From: Novosphingobium aerophilum
Lineage (GTDB): Bacteria; Pseudomonadota; Alphaproteobacteria; Sphingomonadales; Sphingomonadaceae
Length of the DNA: 64,000 nt
Reading direction: 5' to 3'
NCBI RefSeq assembly: GCF_014230305.1
Contig: NZ_JACLAU010000002.1
Span: forward strand, 124,001-188,000
The notes beneath the pieces are model-generated. The model was not told where the DNA came from. It did no database searches and saw only the letters and a program-made list of their open reading frames with translations. The position numbers and the translations under genes are program-made. Each line of letters starts with the position of its first letter. The first letter of the stretch is position 1. Below are positions 46,434-55,724 of the stretch, one piece after another.

Positions 46434-47372
46434 ATGTCGTTGCCGGCAGTCCTGCAAGGCCGTTTGTCAGTCCCGGTGATCGGGTCTCCGTTGTTCATCA
46501 TCTCGCAGCCGGACCTGGTCCTGGCGCAATGCCGGGCGGGCGTGGTCGGCTCGTTCCCCTCGCTCAACGCGCGCGCGCCGGGTTTGCTCGAACAATGGTT
46601 GCAACGGCTCACCACCGAACTGACCGATGCCGATGCGCCCTTCGCGGTTAACCTGATCGTCCACCGCAGCAATCCCCGGCTGGAAGAGGACCTCGCGCTC
46701 TGCGTGAAGTACAAGGTGCCGCTGGTGATCACCTCGCTGGGCGCGCGCGAGGACGTCAACGCGGCCATTCACAGCTATGGCGGGATCGTCCTGCATGACG
46801 TGATCGACAACGCCTTCGCCCGCAAGGCCGTGCAGAAGGGCGCCGATGGCCTGATCGCCGTGGCGGCCGGGGCCGGCGGTCACGCGGGGACGCTGTCTCC
46901 CTTCGCCCTGGTCCAGGAAATCCGCAGCTGGTTCGACGGCCCGCTGATCCTCTCGGGCTCGATCGCGCATGGCCGCGCCGTGTTGGCCGCGCAGGCGATG
47001 GGCGCGGATCTGGCCTATGTCGGTTCGGCCTTCATCGCCACGCACGAGGCCGTGGCCGATGAGGCCTACAAGCAGATGCTGGTCGATTGCTCGGCGGCCG
47101 ACATCCTCTATTCGAACCTCTTCACCGGGGTTCACGGCAATTACCTGCGCCCCTCGATCGAGCGCGCCGGGCTTGATCCGGCCAACCTGCCGGAATCCGA
47201 TCCGTCCAAGATGAACTTCGCCGAGTTTTCCGACGGCAAGAAGGCCTGGAAGGACATCTGGGGCTGCGGCCAGGGCATCGGCGCGGTTGAATCCGTGGTG
47301 AGCGCGGGCGAGCTCGTTGCCCGTCTCCAGCGCGAATATACCGAGGCGCGCGCCGCGCTTTGCGGCAGCTGA
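46434..47372 (+). CDS. Nitronate monooxygenase family flavoenzyme
   Basis: FMN-dependent oxygenase of the nitronate monooxygenase (2-nitropropane dioxygenase) family, 312 residues, TIM barrel. The flavin-binding blocks are GVVGSFPSLNAR, the catalytic-His-type motif AAGAGGHAGTLSPFALV, LSGSIAHGRAVLAAQAMGADLAYVGSAF and a C-terminal FMN segment. It detoxifies alkyl nitronates in characterised members; the real substrate is unknown. The ATG at 46434 has GAGG 9 nt before it. A flavin reductase-like gene follows after 28 nt. Confidence 0.92.
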   Translation: MSLPAVLQGRLSVPVIGSPLFIISQPDLVLAQCRAGVVGSFPSLNARAPGLLEQWLQRLTTELTDADAPFAVNLIVHRSNPRLEEDLALCVKYKVPLVITSLGAREDVNAAIHSYGGIVLHDVIDNAFARKAVQKGADGLIAVAAGAGGHAGTLSPFALVQEIRSWFDGPLILSGSIAHGRAVLAAQAMGADLAYVGSAFIATHEAVADEAYKQMLVDCSAADILYSNLFTGVHGNYLRPSIERAGLDPANLPESDPSKMNFAEFSDGKKAWKDIWGCGQGIGAVESVVSAGELVARLQREYTEARAALCGS

Positions 47373-47400
47373 GCCGGGCGCGGCACCCGTGGAGTTCACC

Positions 47401-48039
47401 ATGGCCGAGCTCGCCCCGCGCGAGCGCTACAAGCTGGTGGTGTCAACCGTGGTGCCGCGCCCGATCGCCTGGGTCACCACGGTCGACCGGGCGGGTGTGG
47501 TCAATGCCGCGCCCTACAGCTTCTTCAACGCGATGGGGGACGATCCGCCGCTGCTGGTCCTCGGGCTGATGAAGGACGGCGCGACCGGCGGCGACAAGGA
47601 CACGGCGACCAACATTTTCGCCACCGGCGAATTCGTGGTGAACCTGGTCTGCGAGGCCGATGCCGGGCGCATGGTCGAGACCAGCGCGCCGGTCCCGCGG
47701 GGACAGAGCGAGGTGGACTATGCCGGCCTGACCACCGCCCCATCCAGCCGGGTCAAGCCGCCCCGCATCGCCACCGCGCCGGTCAGCTTCGAGTGTGTGC
47801 GCCGCGAGATGCTGGAGATCGGCCCCGGTCAGGTGATCGCCGTGGGCGAGATCGTGGTGGCGCACGTGGCCGATGCCTTCGTCACCGATCCGCAGCGGCT
47901 GCACCTCGACACCGCCGCCATGGGCCTGATCGCGCGGATGCACGGCGCCGATACCTATCTGCGCAGCACCGACCGGTTCCACCTGGCCCGCCCAGCGTTC
48001 GATCCCGCGCGGCTCGGGCCAGGGGATCAGTCGCGATAG
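47401..48039 (+). CDS. Flavin reductase-like FMN-binding protein
   Basis: A 212-residue split-barrel protein of the flavin reductase / DIM6-NTAB family. ERYKLVVSTVVPRPIAWVTT and NAAPYSFFNAMGDDPP are the FMN-binding blocks; NIFATGEFVVNLV follows. Members reduce flavins or bind FMN tightly. GGAG lies about 7 nt before the ATG at 47401; an upstream GTG is also possible. It directly follows the nitronate monooxygenase gene and may supply it with reduced flavin, though that is inference. It overlaps the convergent enoyl-CoA hydratase gene by 13 nt. Confidence 0.88.
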   Translation: MAELAPRERYKLVVSTVVPRPIAWVTTVDRAGVVNAAPYSFFNAMGDDPPLLVLGLMKDGATGGDKDTATNIFATGEFVVNLVCEADAGRMVETSAPVPRGQSEVDYAGLTTAPSSRVKPPRIATAPVSFECVRREMLEIGPGQVIAVGEIVVAHVADAFVTDPQRLHLDTAAMGLIARMHGADTYLRSTDRFHLARPAFDPARLGPGDQSR

Positions 48040-48812
48040 CGCGGCGCGCGGCCCTCGGCCGCGGCGCGCAGGGCCTCGCGGTGATTGTCCGAACGCATCA
48101 GGGTCTGCTGTTCACGCGCTTCCGCCAGCAGGACGGCGGCATCTGCGGTTTCCCAGGGCAGGTTGCAGAGCCGCTTGGCCGCGCGGACCGCGTCCGGGCT
48201 GGAGGCCGCGATCCGCGTCGCCAGTTCCATCGCCTGCCCCAGGGGATCGGCCGACAGATGGGTGGCGAGGCCGATTGCCAGCGCCTCATCGGCTTTCACC
48301 CGACGCCCGGTGAAGATCAGTTCGCGCAGGAGATCGTCCCGAACGAGCCCGCGGGCGAGGGCGAACCCGGCCATGTCGGGCACGATGCCCCAGCGGATCT
48401 CCATCATCGAAACCTCGGCATCCGGAGCCAGGATACGGATGTCGGCCCCCAGCATGATCTGGCACCCCGCCCCGAAAGCGTAACCGTGCACCACCGCGAT
48501 CACCGGCATCGGCAGTTGCCGCCAGCCCCAGCAGACATGCTGGAACAGGTTGGCCTCGCCATGGGTCCGCTCGGCCAGGTCGTTCAGCCCGGGCAGTCCG
48601 GCCAGGCTCTGCAGGTCAACCCCGCCGCAGAACGCCCTGCCCTCGCCCGAGAGGACCACGCAGCGGACATCGGTGCGCCCGGCCAGATCGTCGATGGTTG
48701 CCGCGATCGCATGAAACTGCGCCTCGTCCACGGCGTTGAGCTTGTCCGGGCGGTTGAGTCTGACCTCCGCGATCCCGTCGCGCACGGTCATCACCACCCT
48801 GTCGTCGCTCAT
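48027..48812 (-). CDS. Enoyl-CoA hydratase/isomerase family protein
   Basis: A 261-residue crotonase-fold enzyme. It has NRPDKLNAVD, the oxyanion-hole segments SGEGRAFCGGVDLQSL and VHGYAFGAGCQIMLGADIRI, and the helix MMEIRWGIVPDMAG, where Glu plausibly acts as catalytic base. This sequence could be a hydratase, isomerase or related hydrolase; the substrate is not defined. The ATG at 48812 is preceded by AGCAGGA. It is convergent with the flavin reductase-like gene and divergent from the OYE gene. Confidence 0.9.
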   Translation of the reverse strand: MSDDRVVMTVRDGIAEVRLNRPDKLNAVDEAQFHAIAATIDDLAGRTDVRCVVLSGEGRAFCGGVDLQSLAGLPGLNDLAERTHGEANLFQHVCWGWRQLPMPVIAVVHGYAFGAGCQIMLGADIRILAPDAEVSMMEIRWGIVPDMAGFALARGLVRDDLLRELIFTGRRVKADEALAIGLATHLSADPLGQAMELATRIAASSPDAVRAAKRLCNLPWETADAAVLLAEAREQQTLMRSDNHREALRAAAEGRAPRYRD

Positions 48813-48940
48813 TCCTGCTCTCCCTGATTGCCGGCCGGTCCAGCCTAAGCGAATGCCCGGCCAATGCAACGCGGGGCTTGCGGGTGGGCCATGCTTGCCG
48901 GACAGAGCCCGCCAAACACCGAAGCCTTGCGAGTCCCGCC

Positions 48941-50041
48941 ATGTCCGACCGGCCAACCGCCCCAAGCTCTCCCTCGTCCCTCGCCGCGCCCTTGAGCCTG
49001 GCGCGGGGTCCGGCCCTGGCCAACCGGATCGTGCTGGCCCCGCTGACCAACAAGCAGAGCCATGCGGACGGGACGCTGAGCCCGGTGGAGCAGGACTGGC
49101 TGGTCCGCCGGGCGCAGGGAGGCTTCGCGCTGACCATGACCTGTGCCACCTATGTCAGCCCGGCCGGCAAGGCCTGGCATGGCCAGATCGGGCTGTGTTC
49201 CGATGCGCAGGTCCCGGGCCTTGCCGGACTGGCCCGCAGCATCCGCGCCGCCGGCAGCGTCAGCGCGGTCCAGTTGCACCACGGCGGACGCCGCGCCAGC
49301 GAAAGCGGGCGGGAGCCGGTCTGCGCCTGGGACGATGCGGAAACCGGTGCCCGCGCCATGACCACCGCCGAGGTCGAACAGGTGATCGAGGACTTCGCGG
49401 TTGCGGCGCTGCGAGCCGAGCGGGCCGGCTTCGACGGGGTCGAGCTGCACGGCGCCCACGGCTATCTGATCGGCCAGTTCCTGGATGCGGATCACAACCA
49501 CCGCCAGGACGGCTATGGCGGGTCCTTCGCCAACCGCTCGCGCCTGCTGTTCACGATCATCGATCAGGTCCGCCAGCGGTGCCGGGCCGATTTCCAGATC
49601 GGCCTACGGCTTTCGCCCGAGCGTTACGGCATCCCCCTGGACGAGGCCCTGGCCACCGCCGAGCGGGCCATGACCGGCGGACAGATCGACTATCTCGACA
49701 TGTCGCTATGGGACTGCTTCAAGCACCCCGATACGCCCGGATACGGTTCGGCGCGCCTGATCGACCTGTTCGCCCGCCTGCCGCGCGGAGCGTGCCGACT
49801 GGGGGTGGCGGGCAAGATCCAGGATGCCGTCACGGCGCAGGCCTGCCTCGATGCCGGGGCCGATTTCGCGATGGTCGGCCGCGGCGCGATCCTCCACCAC
49901 GATTTCGCGCGCCGGGCGATCGCTGATCCCGGTTTCGCGATGATGGAACGCCCCGTCTCCCGGGCGCACTTGCGGGCGGAAGGTCTGGGCGAGGCCTTCA
50001 TCGCCTATCTCGCCGGCTGGGGGGATTTCGTGGCGGACTGA
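48941..50041 (+). CDS. NADH:flavin oxidoreductase (old yellow enzyme family)
   Basis: FMN-containing ene-reductase of 366 residues. The TIM barrel shows LANRIVLAPLTNKQSHADG, QLHHGGRRA (substrate-binding His), FDGVELHGAHGYLIGQFLD, YGGSFANRSRLL and the C-terminal FMN-phosphate block VGRGAILHHDF. These are hallmark positions of OYE-like reductases that reduce activated C=C bonds. The ATG at 48941 starts the conserved domain. With two other flavin proteins nearby it forms a small redox cluster whose substrate is unknown. Confidence 0.92.
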   Translation: MSDRPTAPSSPSSLAAPLSLARGPALANRIVLAPLTNKQSHADGTLSPVEQDWLVRRAQGGFALTMTCATYVSPAGKAWHGQIGLCSDAQVPGLAGLARSIRAAGSVSAVQLHHGGRRASESGREPVCAWDDAETGARAMTTAEVEQVIEDFAVAALRAERAGFDGVELHGAHGYLIGQFLDADHNHRQDGYGGSFANRSRLLFTIIDQVRQRCRADFQIGLRLSPERYGIPLDEALATAERAMTGGQIDYLDMSLWDCFKHPDTPGYGSARLIDLFARLPRGACRLGVAGKIQDAVTAQACLDAGADFAMVGRGAILHHDFARRAIADPGFAMMERPVSRAHLRAEGLGEAFIAYLAGWGDFVAD

Positions 50042-50118
50042 GGATCGCCGGAGGGGTCATTTTCCTACCCAGCCCGATCGCGCTAGATGGGCGGGTCTTC
50101 CCAGCACAGGAGGACTCC

Positions 50119-50532
50119 ATGGCCATCTTCGACACGCTGCTCAGCCCGATCAGCGCCATTCTCGACAAGGTGATTCCCGATCCCCGGGCGCGCGACGCCG
50201 CCAAGCTCGAACTGCTGCGACTGCAGGGCACGCAGGAGCTTGACCTGCTGCGGACCCAGCTTTCGGCGATTGTGGCCGAGGCGGGCGCGGCCGATCCCTG
50301 GACCAGCCGGGCGCGCCCCAGCTTTCTTTACGTGATGTACGTGCTGATCCTGCTGTCGGTGCCGATGGGAGTGGTCGCGGCCTTCCGACCGGAGATGGCC
50401 GATGCCATCGGCCGGGGCATGACCGCTTATCTCAACGGATTGCCTGAACCGCTCTACGCGCTCTTCGGCACGGGTTATCTGGGCTACACCGCCGCGCGGC
50501 AGTGGGGCAAGGTGCGCGGCACCGACCGCTGA
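50119..50532 (+). CDS. GTA-type 3TM holin family protein
   Basis: A 137-residue membrane protein of the holin family described for gene-transfer-agent release. It has an N-terminal amphipathic part with conserved IPDPRARDAAKLEL, then PWTSRARPSFLYVMYVLILLSVPMG with the main membrane helix, and a C-terminal GTGYLGYTAARQWGKVRG segment. A strong ribosome site (AGGAGGA) lies 7 nt before the ATG. No endolysin or GTA structural genes are nearby, so it is an orphan; it could act with a distant GTA cluster. Confidence 0.85.
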   Translation: MAIFDTLLSPISAILDKVIPDPRARDAAKLELLRLQGTQELDLLRTQLSAIVAEAGAADPWTSRARPSFLYVMYVLILLSVPMGVVAAFRPEMADAIGRGMTAYLNGLPEPLYALFGTGYLGYTAARQWGKVRGTDR

Positions 50533-50645
50533 GCCCGGCCACCGGCTTGGCTATCAGCCGGGCCGTCAGCCGGGCCGCCGGCCACCCTTGCACTGGCGTC
50601 CCGGCCGGCTAAGACGGGGCGCCAGTGCCATTCCGGGGGGAAGCC

Positions 50646-51080
50646 ATGTCCGATCTCGTCTACGTGCTCAACGGGCCCAACCTCAACCTGCTGGGAACCC
50701 GCGAGCCGACGATCTACGGATCGACCACGCTCGGCGCGATCAATGGCATGCTGGCCAGCCGTGCGGGCGAACTGGGGCTGCGGGTCCAGTGCCACCAGTC
50801 CAACCATGAAGGCGTGCTGGTCGACTGGATCCATGAGGCGCATGGCAAGGCCGCCCGGGCGATCCTGCTCAATGCCGGCGCCTATACCCACACCAGCGTC
50901 GCCCTGCTCGATGCGATCAAGGCCGTGACCGTGCCGGTGATCGAGGTCCACCTGTCGAACCCTCACACGCGCGAACCCTTCCGCCACACCAGCTACATCG
51001 GACAGGCCGCGCGGGGCACCATCGCCGGCTTCGGGGCCCGCAGCTATCTGCTCGCGCTCGAGGCCGCGGCCGGTCTTTGA
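50646..51080 (+). CDS. aroQ: Type II 3-dehydroquinate dehydratase
   Basis: Third step of the shikimate pathway. The 144-residue, flavodoxin-like dodecameric enzyme shows VLNGPNLNLLGTREPTIYG with the active Arg/Tyr pair, NHEGVLVDWIHEA, NAGAYTHTSVALLDA and VEVHLSNPHTREPFRH-type blocks (VIEVHLSNPHTREPFRHTS). A GGGGGGAAG site precedes the ATG at 50646. It is followed by accB and accC, a common order in proteobacteria. Confidence 0.96.
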   Translation: MSDLVYVLNGPNLNLLGTREPTIYGSTTLGAINGMLASRAGELGLRVQCHQSNHEGVLVDWIHEAHGKAARAILLNAGAYTHTSVALLDAIKAVTVPVIEVHLSNPHTREPFRHTSYIGQAARGTIAGFGARSYLLALEAAAGL

Positions 51081-51196
51081 GCCCGGAGCGGCGACCCGTT
51101 CCTGCCCCCGGCGGAGGATAAACCGTCGCTTTGGCCTTGCCAGCCCCCTTGCGGCGGGCCTACGGGGGCGCCAACAGCAGAAAACGGAAGGTTCGA

Positions 51197-51679
51197 ATGG
51201 GCGATACCCCGGGCGCAGGCCGTAACGGCAAGATGAACATCGACAGCACGCTCGTCCGCGAGCTGGCCGAACTTTTGGCCGACACCGGGCTGTCCGAGAT
51301 CGAGGTGGAGGATGGCGAGCGCAAGATCCGCGTCGCCCGCCAGTTCGTCGCAGCAGCGCCGACCGCCGTCGCCATGCCCGCGGCCCCTGCCGCCGCACCG
51401 GCTGCCGCTCCTGCGGCGGCTCCGGCCGCGCCGGCCCCGGCGCCGGTCGATGCGGTGAAGTCCCCGATGGTCGGCACCGCCTACCTCGCTCCCGAACCGG
51501 GCGCGGCGAACTTCATCGCGGTCGGCGCCACGGTGAAGGCAGGCCAGACGCTGCTGATCGTCGAGGCGATGAAGGTGATGAACCCGATCACCGCCCCGAA
51601 GGCCGGCACGGTCAGCGCGATCCTGATCGAAAACGGGCAGCCGGTCGAATTCGACCAGCCGCTGGTGGTGATCGGCTGA
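51197..51679 (+). CDS. accB: Biotin carboxyl carrier protein of acetyl-CoA carboxylase
   Basis: Carries biotin between the carboxylase and transferase parts of acetyl-CoA carboxylase. The 160-residue protein has an N-terminal domain ([24 protein letters not shown]), a long Ala/Pro linker (about 60-85) and the C-terminal biotinyl domain with EAMKVMN, where Lys about 126 takes biotin. The ATG at 51197 has GGAAGG before it; one at 51233 is an alternative. It lies 4 nt before accC and should be co-transcribed with it. Confidence 0.95.
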   Translation: MGDTPGAGRNGKMNIDSTLVRELAELLADTGLSEIEVEDGERKIRVARQFVAAAPTAVAMPAAPAAAPAAAPAAAPAAPAPAPVDAVKSPMVGTAYLAPEPGAANFIAVGATVKAGQTLLIVEAMKVMNPITAPKAGTVSAILIENGQPVEFDQPLVVIG

Positions 51680-51683
51680 CGCC

Positions 51684-53033
51684 ATGGCCATCCGCCGGCT
51701 GCTGATCGCCAACCGGGGCGAAATCGCCCTGCGTATCCACCGCGCCGCTCACGAGATGGGCATCGAAACGGTGGCGGTCCATTCCACCGCAGACGCCGAT
51801 GCCATGCACGTGCGGCTGGCCGACCACGCGGTCTGCATCGGGCCGCCGACGGCCCGCGATTCCTACCTGAACATCGCGGCGATCATTTCCGCAGCGGAAA
51901 TCACCCACGCCGACGCGATCCACCCGGGCTATGGCTTCCTTTCGGAGAATGCCCAGTTCGCCGAGATCGTCGAAGCGCACGGCATCACCTGGATCGGCCC
52001 CAAGCCGGAACACATCCGGACGATGGGCGACAAGATCGAGGCCAAGCGCACGGCCGGTGCCCTGGGCCTGCCGCTGGTTCCCGGTTCGGACGGCGCGGTG
52101 TCGGACATCACCGAAGCCCGCGCGATTGCCGAGGCGGCCGGCTATCCGGTGATCATCAAGGCTGCCTCGGGCGGCGGCGGGCGCGGCATGAAGGTGTGCA
52201 CCGGCCCCGACGAGCTCGAGAGCCTGATCCAGCAGGCCGGTAGCGAGGCCAAGGCCGCGTTCGGCGATGCCACGGTCTATATCGAGAAGTACCTCGGCAA
52301 TCCCCGCCACATCGAATTCCAGATCTTCGGTGACGGCAAGGGCAATGCGATCCACCTTGGCGAACGCGATTGCTCGCTGCAACGCCGCCACCAGAAGGTG
52401 CTTGAGGAAGCGCCGTCTCCGGTGATCTCCGCGACCGAGCGCGAGCGGATGGGTGGAATCGTCGCCAAGGCCATGGCCGACATGGGCTATCGCGGTGCCG
52501 GCACGATCGAGTTCCTGTGGGAAAACGGCAAGTTCTACTTCATCGAGATGAACACCCGCCTGCAGGTCGAGCATCCGGTGACCGAGGCGATCACCGGGCT
52601 GGACCTGGTGCGTGAGCAGATCCGCATCGCCGATGGCCTGCCGCTGTCGGTCAAGCAGGAGGACATCGAGTTCAAGGGGCACGCCATCGAGTGCCGGATC
52701 AATGCCGAGGACCCGTGGACCTTTGCCCCGTCGCCCGGCGAGGTGAAGAGCTACCATGCCGCCGGCGGCATGCATGTCCGGGTCGATTCCGGGCTCTATG
52801 CCGGATACCGGATCCCGCCCTACTACGATTCGATGATCGCCAAGGTGATCGTCTACGGGCGCACCCGCGAAGGCTGCATCATGCGCCTGCGCCGCGCGCT
52901 GGAGGAAATGGTGATCGACGGTCCCAAGACCTCGATCCCGCTGCACCAAGCCCTGCTCCGCGAACCCGATGTGCTGAGCGGGGACTACACGATCAAGTGG
53001 CTGGAAAACTGGCTCGCCAAGCGCGCCGGATAA
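51684..53033 (+). CDS. accC: Biotin carboxylase subunit of acetyl-CoA carboxylase
   Basis: Carboxylates the biotin on AccB using ATP and bicarbonate. The 449-residue ATP-grasp enzyme starts [20 protein letters not shown] and has [14 protein letters not shown], the Gly-rich ATP loop [44 protein letters not shown] and [13 protein letters not shown], all catalytic or binding blocks. Normal length. It follows accB by 4 nt. Confidence 0.98.
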   Translation: MAIRRLLIANRGEIALRIHRAAHEMGIETVAVHSTADADAMHVRLADHAVCIGPPTARDSYLNIAAIISAAEITHADAIHPGYGFLSENAQFAEIVEAHGITWIGPKPEHIRTMGDKIEAKRTAGALGLPLVPGSDGAVSDITEARAIAEAAGYPVIIKAASGGGGRGMKVCTGPDELESLIQQAGSEAKAAFGDATVYIEKYLGNPRHIEFQIFGDGKGNAIHLGERDCSLQRRHQKVLEEAPSPVISATERERMGGIVAKAMADMGYRGAGTIEFLWENGKFYFIEMNTRLQVEHPVTEAITGLDLVREQIRIADGLPLSVKQEDIEFKGHAIECRINAEDPWTFAPSPGEVKSYHAAGGMHVRVDSGLYAGYRIPPYYDSMIAKVIVYGRTREGCIMRLRRALEEMVIDGPKTSIPLHQALLREPDVLSGDYTIKWLENWLAKRAG

Positions 53034-53123
53034 GCGTTGCCCGGCTAAGCGCCGCCCGGATAAACGCCGCATGGTCCAGGGCCGGGCCCGGGACCATGCC
53101 CAGCGCGCCGCAGGGCAGCGGCC

Positions 53124-53591
53124 TCAAACGTCCATCGGAACGCCCGGCACCTGCTTGGCCGTGCGGATCGTCAGCGAGGTCTTGACGCTGGCCACGTTGG
53201 GCGCCGGGGTCAGCTTGCTGGTCAGGAACTCCTGGAAGCTCTGCAGGTCCTTGCTGACGATTTTGAGGATGAAGTCGATCTCGCCGTTGAGCATGTGGCA
53301 TTCGCGCACTTCGGGCAGGCCCTTCATGTGCTCCTCGAACTGCCGCAGCGATTCCTCGGCCTGGCTCTTGAGTGAAACCAGCGCGAACACGGTGATCGTG
53401 TAACCCAGCTTGGCGGCGTCCAGCTCCGCATGATAGCCGCGGATCACCCCGGACTCCTCGAGCGCGCGGACCCGGCGCAGGCAGGGCGGCGCGGTCAATC
53501 CGACCCGCTGGGCCAGATCGACATTGGTCATCCTGCCATCGTCCTGCAATTCGGCCAGCAAGCGCCGGTCGATCTGGTCCAGGTTCGCCAT
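53124..53591 (-). CDS. Lrp/AsnC-family transcriptional regulator
   Basis: Feast/famine regulator of 155 residues. The N-terminal winged helix (NLDQIDRRLLAELQDDGRMTNVDLAQRVGLTAPPCLRRVRALEESGVI) is followed by the RAM effector domain (YTITVFALVSLKSQAEESLRQFEE, LKIVSKDLQSFQEF). The sequence is close to the Lrp branch rather than AsnC. It probably senses an amino acid. A 14-bp inverted repeat (53670-53683) 79 nt upstream is a candidate site for self-regulation. It faces away from the sensor-like gene at 53865. Confidence 0.92.
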   Translation of the reverse strand: MANLDQIDRRLLAELQDDGRMTNVDLAQRVGLTAPPCLRRVRALEESGVIRGYHAELDAAKLGYTITVFALVSLKSQAEESLRQFEEHMKGLPEVRECHMLNGEIDFILKIVSKDLQSFQEFLTSKLTPAPNVASVKTSLTIRTAKQVPGVPMDV

Positions 53592-53669
53592 TCCCACCCC
53601 ACGTCTCTGCAATCAAATGTGCCCCAGGCACCCGTGCTGGCAACCTCTTGGCAGCTTGGCGGCAGCATG

Positions 53670-53683
53670 CAACAATTTTGTTG
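53670..53683. promoter_or_regulatory. Candidate operator for the Lrp-type regulator
   Basis: The inverted repeat CAACAA-TT-TTGTTG stands out as an AT-rich island in GC-rich DNA, 79 nt before the Lrp start codon and 182 nt before the divergent sensor-like gene. Lrp-family proteins often bind such AT-centred palindromes near their own genes. No binding data are available. Confidence 0.4.
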
Positions 53684-53864
53684 TGTGGGCGCGCAACGAT
53701 GGTCCCCCCGGCGGAAACTTTAGCGCGGCGTTTAGTTTTCCACCGAAACCGCGCCGGTTTGGAACAGGTGGTCGCGTCGGGCCTTCCGGTTTGGTTTCAG
53801 AATGCTAAGTCCCCCATTGCGGGGAAATGGCGTGAGGGCGCCGCCCTGCCGGTCGGGAGTAACC

Positions 53865-55703
53865 ATGCACATCGATGATCGCCTGGCTACGGTGCTTGCC
53901 GTCAGCGCCACGGGCGACAACCAGATTCGTGTGCAGTTCCGGCAACTGGTCGACCTGCTGGGAACCATGCCAACGACCGCGCTGGGCGCCGCCGCCGATC
54001 CCGCCGTGGACCGCGCGATGCTGCGTCTGGGCGAACTGTCGCGGCGGATTCCGCCGGCCGAACGGGCCGCCGCGCTCGATCGGTCGGGCGTGCGCCTGCG
54101 CAACGCCCGGCTCGTCGCCGAACTCGCCTGCGATCATCCCACGGTCGCCGAAACCGCGATCCGCATGGCCCGGCTGAGCGAAGAGCAATGGCTCGACATT
54201 CTCCCCACTCTGCCGCCGCGCGTCCGGGGCCTGCTGCGGCAGCGCCGCGATCTGGGCACGGCGGTGATCCAGCGGCTGGACCAGCTTGGCGCCTCCGGTC
54301 CCGGTCTGCCTGCTCCGCCCCTGACCGAGACCGCTGCTGCGCCCCAGAGCGAGGAGCCGCCTGCGGTGCCAGTGACCGTGGACGACCAGGGGGGCAAGGT
54401 GCTCCCTCTGCGCGCGCGCACCGAACCGCAGTCCCCAGCGCCCCCTGCCGCGCCCCCGGCCGCCCCTCTGCCCGCCCCCCTGCCCGCTGCCGCGACGCTG
54501 GGCTCTGCGGAAGCGGAGACCGCGCGCCCTACGCCATCCGAAGGCGCGGCCCGGGACGGGATCGGCGCCATCGTGCGACGGATCGAGGCCTTCCGGCGCA
54601 CCCGCGAGGCCACCCGTCCTGCCGCCAACGACGCCCCGTTCCTGCCACTGGTCGAGGAGGGCGATCCGGCCCGGTTGCAGGCCTTTGCCTTCGCCTGCGA
54701 TTCCTCGGGGCGGATCGTCTGGACGGATGCGTCGCTGGCCGGGATGATCGTGGGCCTGCTGCTCCCCCTGGCGGAACGGTCCTCCAGCCAGCTCGCCAGT
54801 GCCTTCCGCCGCCGCCTGCCGGTTCGCGCCACGCCGGTCGAGCTGGACGGTCCTGCCGCGATCGCCGGGCCCTGGCTGCTCGATGCCGCGCCAGAGTTCG
54901 ATGGCGAGGGACGCTGCACCGGCTACACCGGCAAGTTCCGCCGCCCCTCGCCGGTCGTCGCCGCCCAGCCGGCCAATCCCGAAGCGGTCCGCGTGCGCCA
55001 GGTCCTGCATGAACTGCGGACTCCGGTGAATGCGATCCAGGGTTTTGCCGAGCTGATCCATCAGCAACTGGTCGGCCCGGTGCCGCACGGTTACCGCGCG
55101 CTGGCGGCCGGGATTGCCGCGGACGCCGCGCAGATGCTCGCCGGCTTCGAGGAGCTGGAGCGGCTGGCGCGGCTGGACAGTGGGGCCATGGCGCCGGAGC
55201 CCGGCGAAGCCGATCTGGGCGGGCTGGTCGAGGCCCTGATTGCCCAGCTCGCTCCCTTCACCGGTCCGCGGCAGAGCGGCTTCACGCTGGCCACCACCCC
55301 GGCCGATTGCCGCGTCGGCCTCGGCCACGCCGATGCGGAGCGGCTCGGTTGGCGTCTGCTCGCCACCCTGGCCGGAGCGGCCCGTCCGGGAGAGCGGCTG
55401 TCGGCGCTGCTGCAGAGCCGGGACGGGACGGTCACCCTCACCCTTGGCCTGCCCGAGGCCCTCGCCGCCCTGCCCGATCCGTTCGAAGGCCATGCGCCCC
55501 TGTCCGGGCAGAGCCTGTCCGGCGGCCTGTTCGGTGGAGGCTTCGCCCTGCGCCTCGCCGCCGCCGAGGCGCGGTCCGCCGGCGGCAGCCTGACCCTGCG
55601 CGACCGGCACGTGATCCTGGCCCTGCCTGCCCCCCGCGCGGAACGGTTGACCGCGCCTGATCCCCTTCCTAACCCTGTCCAGGGGGTCTCCGGCATCGGC
55701 TAG
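53865..55703 (+). CDS. Histidine-kinase-like protein with degenerate ATPase domain
   Basis: A 612-residue, apparently soluble protein. The N-terminal 150 residues are helical (ERAAALDRSGVRLRNARLVAELACDHPTVAE), an Ala/Pro/Glu-rich linker follows, then a PAS-like part (FACDSSGRIVWTDASLAGMI). The HisKA helix is clear: VLHELRTPVNAIQGFAEL with phospho-acceptor His about 382. The ATPase domain lacks the N-box Asn (DAERLGWRLLATLAGAA) and the D-box DxGxG; only a Gly-rich G2-like stretch remains. It may act as a phosphotransfer or receptor protein rather than a kinase. A polysaccharide deacetylase follows, 21 nt downstream. Confidence 0.8.
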   Translation: MHIDDRLATVLAVSATGDNQIRVQFRQLVDLLGTMPTTALGAAADPAVDRAMLRLGELSRRIPPAERAAALDRSGVRLRNARLVAELACDHPTVAETAIRMARLSEEQWLDILPTLPPRVRGLLRQRRDLGTAVIQRLDQLGASGPGLPAPPLTETAAAPQSEEPPAVPVTVDDQGGKVLPLRARTEPQSPAPPAAPPAAPLPAPLPAAATLGSAEAETARPTPSEGAARDGIGAIVRRIEAFRRTREATRPAANDAPFLPLVEEGDPARLQAFAFACDSSGRIVWTDASLAGMIVGLLLPLAERSSSQLASAFRRRLPVRATPVELDGPAAIAGPWLLDAAPEFDGEGRCTGYTGKFRRPSPVVAAQPANPEAVRVRQVLHELRTPVNAIQGFAELIHQQLVGPVPHGYRALAAGIAADAAQMLAGFEELERLARLDSGAMAPEPGEADLGGLVEALIAQLAPFTGPRQSGFTLATTPADCRVGLGHADAERLGWRLLATLAGAARPGERLSALLQSRDGTVTLTLGLPEALAALPDPFEGHAPLSGQSLSGGLFGGGFALRLAAAEARSAGGSLTLRDRHVILALPAPRAERLTAPDPLPNPVQGVSGIG

Positions 55704-55724
55704 GCTCGTCCAGGGGGGTAACGT

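Noticed and set aside
53026..53070. Three near-tandem CCGG(A/C)TAA(G/A)CG repeats after accC
   Set aside because: Only about 15 bp each, just past the accC stop and near the end of the convergent Lrp gene; too short and few to call a repeat array.
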